This document shows positions 55,799 to 64,000 of a stretch of 64,000 nt of DNA, in pieces. Source of the DNA: Anisus vortex (taxonomy: Eukaryota > Mollusca > Gastropoda > Planorbidae); contig CASBPS010000121.1 of NCBI GenBank assembly GCA_949126835.1, forward strand, positions 88,001 to 152,000, written 5' to 3'. The translations under genes and the position numbers were made by a program. Position 1 is the first letter of the stretch. Every line of letters starts with the position of its first letter. The notes under the pieces are model-generated. The model was not told the DNA's origin. It did no database searches and saw only the letters and a list, made by a program, of their open reading frames with translations.

Positions 55799-55879
55799 CT
55801 AGAGGAAGAAAAAAAACAAAACCCACATTAATTAATTAATATAGTATTGATGAGGATTATAATATAAATATAAATAACT

Positions 55880-55915
55880 CATGGCTCTCTCAGACAAAAA
55901 GGTTCCCGACCCCTG
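55880..55915 (-). mobile_element. Single hAT-like terminus
   Basis: The minus strand reads CAGGGGTCGGGAACCTTTTT, like the TIR of the hAT at 30437. No partner end was found. It lies in the intron of the THAP fragment. Confidence 0.5.
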
Positions 55916-56540
55916 ATATAACACAACAAAAACAAGGACAAAAAAAATAAAAATATATAATTGTTAAATATAATTTATATAAATTTATATAATTGTTAAA
56001 AAATAGATAACTTTTCTTTTTGTGTGCCTGCCTCTTTAAAGTATTTAAACTGGAAGGGCATTAAAAAAAAATCATTATAAAAAATAAAAATGTGTCATGA
56101 TTTTATAATTTAATTATTGTGTTAAACGGATATTATAAAGCTTTGTAGCAAATCTTAAGGCTAAAACAACTAAATTTTGTTTACATTTTTATATAGAATC
56201 TAGTAATATAGTAGGCCTATACTATACTATAGCCATATGTATAGCATAATAAAAGTTGTCTAATCATTAAGCATATAAGTGTCAGAGCGGATAAAAATAT
56301 AATTACCCTAGCCCATAGGCCTAGACAGTACTAGTACTAGTAGGCTACTGGACTACAATCGACTGCATTATCATAAACTACCCTCACGACACTGAGACTG
56401 ACTCGGTAGGCCTACATTGCTCTACATTAGTCTACATGCTAGTAACATACCTACCTTTATTTCATGCATTTAGAATATAAATATGATTAAAGTAAACTTA
56501 AGCATAATATAGTCAAAATATTCCTAAAAAAAAGACTTAC

Positions 56541-56600
56541 CTGAAATGAAATGTTTTGAACACACGCAGGTCCAACATTTGACATTCTCGTGTGTAGGCC
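56541..56600 (-). CDS. THAP-domain gene fragment, exon 1 end
   Basis: NVKCWTCVCSKHFISG precedes a GTAAGTC donor, the central C-x2-H part of a THAP domain. It splices in phase with 55798. The N-terminal Cys pair was not found upstream, so the gene is partial or decayed. Confidence 0.5.
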
Positions 56601-59600
56601 TAATGGTTTATAATTATCAGTTTATATTTCTTAGCCAAAGTCGTCGGCGTCTTACACTTTTATTTCATTCCAAAACACTACTACCTTTGTCCATTATTAT
56701 TGCTGGTATGTGAAAAAAGGAAATATCATTTCCTCTTTTAAATCTGTTGGCACAGCCTTTAATACAACAAGTCTAAACCATGATTTAATACAATAAGTAA
56801 TAGTATGACTATCTAAATCTAAGCTATCTTTAACAGTAGTAATGAAATCGAAAGTAAGTTTTTGCCATCCGTCATGGCGGTACACAAGAATTGATGACGT
56901 CAATGAGATTAACCTATAGGCCGAAACAAACGGTTTTAAAAAACACTGAAATTAAAAGTATCGCAGTCTATTTGAAAAGGGGGCCGCCCATGGGGCTTGT
57001 CGGGGACGTGGGCGAGAAAACGGACAGTGGGGGAGTACATGTTTTCTGTAACGGTCAGTTAAACCTTTTATTTCTGATTCTCAAGACTCGGGATTAAAAG
57101 ACGCGTCTGGCTATTCACCGATTTCTTTTGATGCTGTTTAAAGCCTTTATATGAAGAAGAGAGACTGACCGTTTTATGGTAGGAAATTATACAGACATAG
57201 TCAACGAGGCGTTGGGGAAAGTATTTTATTGCCTCTCGTACACCCACCCCACCTCCACGTCACTTCTTTTGTGTTTGTTCTTGGTTGGAGCTTTCTAGAG
57301 GGCGCTCTTTTTAATTGTAGAGTGTCACGCATTGAAAGGTCGCATAAATATTGTTCTGTCCCGGGCGACTTCTGAAGGGTAGACGTTCATTGACTTGATC
57401 AATACCTAGCTGACCAGTAGGGTAAAAAATTTGGCACCGAACTTTCTGCTTTTCTGTGGCCTTTTTTTATAGCCTAAATCCCTCCAATTTTAACTTGAAT
57501 ATTTTTATCAACCCTGTAAAGAAAACAATAATAAATAATAATTAAAATAAAAAAAACTCCAACTGGTACACACATTTTTAAAAGGAATCCTTGAAAAAGT
57601 TCAAATAGTCTTTATATTCGGATGTATATTCGCACATTTTCAAATAACAAATTTGGATAGTGTCTTTAAGTTTTTTTCTTTGTCTTTCTGAATTTTTTTT
57701 TTGTGTTTTGTTTTGCAATTGCTGTTTTATTGTTTTTCGTTTTGTGTGGTCGTCAGCATTCAACATACCAAAGAATGAACCTGTGAGTCTGTTTTATTGT
57801 TTCTCTTTCGTGGAACGAAATTGGAGACGTCCATTGATTACGTCAACAATTTTTTGGCGTTATTTTACCTCCACCCCCCTCTGCCTTGTCAACAACTGTC
57901 AAACTTTTAGAGACCTCCTATATAACTTCGTCAAAAATTTGATACCCCCGCCCCCTCAAAACAAGTAACACAATTTTAGACGCTTGCTTTTATGTGTAAA
58001 ATAGATTTGAAACGGAAAGGTCAATGGGCCTACTATAATTAATTATTGTGATAGCCTACATTTTAAAATGTGTATAAAACATTTCGAATTGACTATAACT
58101 AGGATATAACTCTCAGAGGCATAGCGGCATCGGCATAGCCATAAATCACGAAGGTGGTGTGACATGGTTCATACCCCCTCCCCACGTGCCCCTCCCACAT
58201 TTTATTCCAATCCGAGGATTTTAACAATATTTCTATCCTTTTTGTTTATTATTGTTCTATTCATACATAGGCTATCTATATTTAAATTAATGTAATTATT
58301 ATTTATTTTACGTTTCACTAATGAGCTTTTGTTAAAATGTTAATTGTTTTAAAGTTTAGGAGGAAATTATGCAACATTTATTAATTAGCCTTCTATTGTA
58401 ACCATATGTTCACTATTCCTTCTTGCATTATTGTCCACACACACACAATATACAAAGTGTAGTTAAATTTCCTGTCCCCTACATCTCCTACCTTGTACTA
58501 TTTGCCACCTACTCCTTGCAATAGCGTAGGGCCTACTGAAGACGCCACTGATAATTTTTCCAGAAAATTTACTTAATAGATCTATGTAGCTTAATCAACC
58601 TAATTTTAACATTTCATCTATTATATCGTATTCAGCAATTGTATTAGCCAGTGTGTCAGAATTAAGGATATTAAAAGGGGAATAATGTAGGCTAAGTATT
58701 TCGTACTTCAGGAGATATAATTAAAATTTACCATGTTACAGATTCACACAATACACTTTATTCAATGCTTTGCAAACTATATATACTTAATATAGTCACA
58801 GAGAGGGCATATGGTTGTTTTTAGTTCTTTTGCCGATTCCCGCCATTGCTTACATGGCTTATATAACGAACGCCATCCTCTGACGCCTAATTTAGATGTA
58901 GGCCTTGCGGCCCTACTGATCAACAAAAAACTGGGTTTCTGAACAGGGCTGTAGCTGGAGTCGGAGTCGACAAACAATGCACAATAATTTCGCCCTCCTG
59001 AAAGTCAAAACTTACCGAGTTACCCCCCCCCATTTTCCACGACCCCCACCACTACCCCATTTTCTGCTCTCACATTAAATTCCATTTTCATTTAGTTGGA
59101 GGGGCAGGTAGGTTAAAAAAAAGAGAATACAGGTCTTGTAATTATAGGCTATTGCCATCGTCAGACACACCTCTAACTTCCCCATCTCTCCTCCTACCCG
59201 CCGCCTCACAAACACACACACCATCCAAAAACTCGTCACACCCCGTGCTTTAACTTCCCGAAAATAATATTTAGAAAAAACAAACTAAAAATGGCTTTCA
59301 GGAGACGAGAATATACATAAAATAAAACAACAAAAGAAACGACCCCCAGCCCTAAAACCTAAACCTAACCATGACCCTAACCAACTATCAGCCCAAAGGA
59401 TCCCATAAACAATAGGCTGGTAGTTGGAGATGCCTATCTCGAAGGTAATCGAAGTCCACTGAGCTACTCGGTGTCACCGGCGCCCCAACCGACCCTCCTC
59501 TCTCCACCCACCACACACATCTCTTTTCATCGCGGCTCCCCTTGCTATCCTTCCCCGCCACACGCAAGTGGCTGTTTCAGTTTCAGTATATTGTATTGAC

Positions 59601-59689
59601 GCCCCGTATCCTCGTAGTCCAACTAACTTAGGGTCTCCTGTGTACACACACACACAAACATACACTCGTACCAGTCGTACACCTAGTCA
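56601..59689. other. Unassigned DNA
   Basis: No recognised gene. C-rich simple tracts (for example 59020-59060) and an (AC)n run at 58436-58448. Open frames are short and lack family features. Confidence 0.35.
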
Positions 59690-62059
59690 TCTACAGTGTG
59701 GTAAACAACTAGCAGACATACAGGATCACAAATACAGGGGGGCCCAAACTAGGTGCAGAACACAAGAACTACCAGAGGAACCAAACAAGATATTTCTAGC
59801 GCTAGAACAAAACACACAAAAGAAACGTACAATCACACAAATACAAGACGCACAAGGGGTGACACACACAGATAACGAGTCAATAGCCAACACATTCAGA
59901 GATCATTTCAAACAAATATACACTAGGGAACCCACAGACAAATCAAAACAAACAAACCTTCTAAGACATTGCAAACAACTATCACATGTAGACAAAACAT
60001 TATTAGACACACCGATCACACTAGGAGACATTACTCAAGCAATAAACAAACTTCAGACAGACAAATCGCCCGGGCCCGATGGCCTACCAACAGAATTCTA
60101 CAAAGCATTTTCAACACATCTCTCCCCCCTTCTCTTACAAGTATACACACATGCATTCCAAAAAGGGACCCTCCCACAGATGTTCAGCGAAGCTTTCATA
60201 ACGGTCCTGGAGAAAAACCCAGAGGACAAAACATATGTGGGGGGTTACCGCCCCATCTCTCTCCTCAATACAGACTATAAAATCCTTACAAAAACACTCG
60301 TACAAAAACTACAGCCACACCTACACACACTCATTGACTCATACACGAAAACCAACACTGCGCCATCCCAGGTAGAAACATCGAGACACTCAACCACTAC
60401 ATTAGGGACATAATCACATACACACACATTAAAAACACACAGGCCGCTCTGTTGTCCATCGACCAGGAAAAAGCTTTCGACCGGGTAGACCACGGATACC
60501 TGTTCGAGGTGCTGAAGCGGAACAATCTAGGCAGCCAAGTCGAGGGGTGGGTAAGGCTGCTCTACGCTGCCCCTAGCAGCAGAATACTCGCTAACCACAC
60601 CCTAACCGCCCCCTTTCCTATAGAACGGTCGGTCAGGCAAGGCTGCCCCCTCTCCCCGCTCCTATATCTATGTCCTGTGCATAGAGCCTCTCTTGGAGAC
60701 CATCAGACAAAACAATAACATCACAGGCCTACGAATACCAGGCCAAGACGCCACCCTCAAGGTACTGGCCTACGCGGATGATACAAACTTCGTCGTAACC
60801 AAAAACAGTGACATCACCAATATAGTGGCATCCTTTCAAACCTTCACGAAAGCCAGTGGGGCTAAAATAAACGTTGCCAAATCATCCATAATGGGAATCG
60901 GACAATGGAGAGGACGAAAGTCATACCCTGAGAACATTTCGGCAAAACAAACTATTAAAATAACTGGACTGGTATGGAGCAACAACCCATATCAATACGA
61001 TACAGAACAATACAACATTCTAGACACCACAGACAGACTCATTCACAAGTATCAACACAGTCAACACACCATCTTCGGACGCGCAGCCATAGTCAATACA
61101 CTCATCCTACCAAAAATAATATACCTTGCCACCATTACAGAACCACCACCAAACTTCATCACAAACATCAATAAGAAAATCAGAACATTCATCTTCAAGT
61201 CAACCATTCACAACATACATCACAACACACTCATACAACACAAGAAGGACGGATGTGTAGGACTACAAGACATACACACAAAAATACAAGCACTTAGGAT
61301 AAAATACACAGGACAAATAATACATTCACCACACAGCTATCCCTTGGCAATCTACCTCTACGGCTTTAGGCTAAACAAACTAATGCCCATCAACAACAAC
61401 TCCCCCCACTACTTTGGCACATTATCACACCCCTTCTACAGATCAGCCACGCGCAGCCTACAAAACAACCACTCTCTCATACACAACAAAACAAAGGACA
61501 TCTACACAGCACTCATCACAAAAAAAAAAAATCCCTCTACACAATAGGATTAAGTGGGGCAGACACCTAGGCATCACAGACTTTCAAAACACCTTCATCA
61601 ACTTACACAACAAACACATCTCACCCCAGGCCAAGGAGATAGCGTACAGACTTCTTTTCAACATGACACCCACATTAGATAGGAAAAAAACAAAACACAC
61701 ACAACACACCCATGTGCAAGATGTGCACCTCTCACACACAAGAAAATGAGGCACACATTTTTCTCAAATGCCCTGCAATACAACAAACAAAACAAACCTT
61801 AAAACTAATTATGGACACAACAACACAATCAGACACAGATATAGATCTAGCCATTACACTCTGCAAAATACCTAGACACAAAGACAAGTTCAAACACACA
61901 TTAATTAAATCTCATCGCACTAGCAGAATACAAACAACACATATGGACAACATACCTAAAAACACGATACAATCAGAAACACTACCCTCCACACATAATA
62001 GACGACATTTTCAGACAAAAACTAGAAACACTGCTAGACAAACACCAACCACCCACTTT
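59690..62059 (+). pseudogene. L1/Tx1-like LINE ORF2, frameshifted
   Basis: RT motifs run in order through several frames: DKSPGPDGLPTEFYK and GGYRPISLLNTDYKIL (frame to about 60350), LLSIDQEKAFDRVDHGYLF and VRQGCPLSPLLY (60452-60680), then LAYADDTNFVV with the catalytic YADD intact (60693-61547). The C-terminal zf-RVT-type knuckle (CKMC...H...CP) is at about 61715-61780. At least four frame changes make it inactive. The endonuclease domain is absent (5' truncation). It abuts the minisatellite element. Confidence 0.85.
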
Positions 62060-62636
62060 CCGGTACCATTAATAGTCGGTGTACTAGCAAGAGACAGTAA
62101 TTGAATTCAATTATGTTCAAACTATTGATAGACCATATTTGGAGAGACGAAGTGATGAAATTCCCATTTTAATTTTCGTTAGACGAACATTAAATGTCAT
62201 TTGGCAAAATGTCAGTTGATAAAGAGTAGACAGTCAAACTGTCAGTAGCCGTAGACTGTTGTGGTAAACGAACTGTCGCGGTAGACGAATTGTCCGGTAG
62301 ACGAACTGTCGCGGTAGACGAATCGTCCGGTAGACAAACTGTCGCGGTAGACGAAACGTCGGTAGACGAACTGTCGTTGTAGACGAATCGTCCGGTAGAC
62401 GAACTGTCGCGGTAGACGAAGTGTCGGTAGACGAACTGTCGTGGTAGACGAATCGTCTGGTAGACGAAATGTCGCATTAGACGAAGTGTCGGTAGATGAA
62501 TTGTCGCATTAGATCAAGTGTCGGTAGACGAAGTATCGTTAGACCTGTTGTCGCGGTAGACGTATTGTCGGTTGACCTAGTTTCTGTAGACGAAGTGTCG
62601 TAGACGAAAAGTCTTTAGACGAGTTGTCGTGACACC
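62060..62636 (-). mobile_element. Minisatellite-bearing dispersed element, second copy
   Basis: 577 bp, inverted relative to 1453-2037 and homologous over its full length: flank CCGGTACCATTAATAGT, then a 15-17 bp array (about 62230-62620, unit GTCGCGGTAGACGAACT), ending GTTGTCGTGACACC. Confidence 0.7.
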
Positions 62637-62910
62637 ATTTGTCTTACAGTGATGCAAGCAGTAGGCCTACATGCATAATTATTCTATTGCCCTCTGTCAG
62701 ATTACACGTAAAAATTACATAATATGTAAAAGATAATAAGATGACACTTGTATAAGATAATAAGATGACACTTGTACGCTAGTTTTTTTTTCTATTACAA
62801 AACAACAACACTTAGTATTTTGTTAGTTAGTTCGTGTATTGGTCTTCTTTCTTTTATTCTAGTGATGAAAACATCGACTTGGGTAGCTTTTTTGTGTTTT
62901 CCCTCTTCTT

Positions 62911-62999
62911 GGCGCAACCGACACGTCACGGGTTCTATCCCTGCCACCGACCGGTCCCTGCCACCCTGAAGGAGTTTTGGGCCTAGTGGACGTAATAAT
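62911..62999 (+). mobile_element. SINE, 5'-truncated first part
   Basis: Retains the B box (GGGTTCTATCCC at about 62930-62941) and the body to GGGCCTAGTGGACGTAATAAT. The tail resumes at 63613, so the copy is split by an insertion of about 610 bp. Confidence 0.65.
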
Positions 63000-63612
63000 A
63001 GGCCTACGTTTCGAACATATCTAATCAAAAATTTATTTAAAACAACTGGTCAATAGGCCTACAGACATTTAATGAAATAAGTCGATCGGCTGATCGTAGT
63101 TTTGGAAACATTGCTTAGACATGGCGCGGTATATGTCCTAAATTCCTAAATAAAACGCATCTTAATGCTACTAGTTATTACTACAAGTCTAGAAGTGTGT
63201 AGGCCTATACCTACATTAGAGATCTAAGTCTAAGACAGGCTTTCACACATTTACGATTAAAATTCATTCCGCACTGTAATGTGCGTCTATTATGAATTAT
63301 GCCTAAGTTTAATTCATTATCAGTTTTTAATTCCTGAAATAAAGGCTAAATTTTAAAAATGCATTATTTTAGTGAATTTAAGTATACAGCACACATTTCT
63401 GGCTGTGGGAAATAACGCTAGAAATTATCCGCACGGCCAAAAACGACGTGCGGATAATGCCCTGCATTATTATCACGGTCATAACCGTGCGAATATTGAT
63501 CGGCTTTATACTCACGTCTAAAACCGTGCGGACCATTGCGCATGCGCCGAGGAACCGTGTGCATATTTTTCGGCGTTATCCACACGTTAAAACCGTGTGA
63601 ATAACGCTAGCC
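63000..63612. mobile_element. Palindrome-rich insertion splitting a SINE
   Basis: The right third (63405-63606) holds repeated CCGTGCG/CGCACGG and ATAACGCTAG motifs in both orientations. It resembles the palindromic ends of M1-M3 in style but is not homologous. No ORF, and no clear target duplication. Confidence 0.45.
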
Positions 63613-63650
63613 ATCTTCTATTTAGAAGAAACGTCTGTAAACACTTATAT
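63613..63650 (+). mobile_element. SINE 3' tail resumed
   Basis: ATCTTCTATTTAGAAGAAAC followed by GTCTGTAAACACTTATA matches the tail at 16819 and, more distantly, the LINE tail. Confidence 0.6.
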
Positions 63651-64000
63651 AGTTATATTTGTCCTTTTTTTTACCTTCTGACATTTGAGTTAGATGTTTA
63701 CAGTCACTTGCTGTAGAAATGTCTGCCAATTCTTCTCCTAGTTTGTGTTGCTGTTGTTGCTTTGTTGTGTCGTTTAGTTTCAAAACTTAAAGTTACTGTA
63801 AAACATTGATGTTAGATGACTGTAAAGATAAAACGTTGGTAGGCCACAAACAAATAAGATCGACGTACAGTTTGTAATTAGGCTAAGTAAGTAAAGCATT
63901 GATGTAAAGTGTAAAGTACCGGTATACACTTATCCGACCAGAAACTAGACAAACAATTAACACTGCATTTTATTACAAAAAAAATATTATTTAACACTTT

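Noticed and set aside
59474..59665. Minus-strand 63-codon frame
   Set aside because: No domain. It overlaps low-complexity sequence before the L1/Tx1-like LINE.
60275..60493. Minus-strand frame opposite the LINE
   Set aside because: Antisense to reverse transcriptase motifs.

Overview
The window is AT-rich, intron-containing animal DNA made almost entirely of layered transposable elements around a partly duplicated host gene. No complete host gene is visible. Several things suggest a lophotrochozoan, probably a mollusc: the mix of non-LTR elements (CR1/Jockey-like, RTE-like, L1/Tx1-like), tRNA-headed SINEs, P-like and THAP-related transposases, and dozens of copies of the palindrome AGGCCT, mostly as TAGGCCTA. 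This placement is an inference and no species is claimed.

1-25.8 kb: two tandem copies of an 8-10 kb unit, A at about 1-11268 and B at about 11301-25784. Each copy holds six coding exons on the minus strand with matching lengths (140, 224, 203, 144, 141 and 894 nt), good splice sites and compatible phases. The product resembles the N-terminal helical region of the ZNF292/RLF/ZNF654 zinc-finger family. The block starts and ends in phase 0, so the exons could be joined in tandem in frame. Copy A has a nonsense codon in its last exon. The copies differ by private insertions and deletions. A has a gag-only LTR element, a 374-bp MITE, a 585-bp minisatellite element and a (AGGGTT)4 tract at a roughly 2-kb deletion junction. 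B has a decayed Gypsy gag-pro relic, a hAT-type MITE and a 4.7-kb P-like transposon. A third fragment, C (34.2-35.1 kb), keeps only the end of the last exon.

26-37 kb: an LTR retroelement on the minus strand (28655-32168) carries an uninterrupted 344-codon frame containing a Y-box-type cold-shock domain, apparently a captured host cDNA. Its two LTRs are complementary halves of one LTR, and the right half holds a 1.6-kb hAT transposon. A related solo LTR at 34371-34889 has the pre-insertion site of that hAT, and copy B has the pre-insertion site of the solo LTR. A TTAA-flanked MITE, a decayed DDE transposase and another Gypsy relic follow.

39.6-51.5 kb: three copies of a 1.13-1.15 kb TIR element with perfect 8-bp target duplications (M1-M3), each carrying an internal tRNA-like head and LINE tail. 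Between them lies a CR1/Jockey-like LINE (44.1-47.5 kb) interrupted by a similar TIR element (44789-46137) and by a Helitron carrying a tRNA-like sequence (46510-46946).

51.5-64 kb: a G-rich tract, a THAP-domain gene fragment on the minus strand (55.7-56.6 kb), a frameshifted L1/Tx1-like LINE (59.7-62.1 kb), a second minisatellite element in inverted orientation (62060-62636) and a SINE split by a palindrome-rich insertion. The shared theme is mobility: SINE tails match LINE tails found in the same window, and several insertions can be proven because the empty site also lies within the window.
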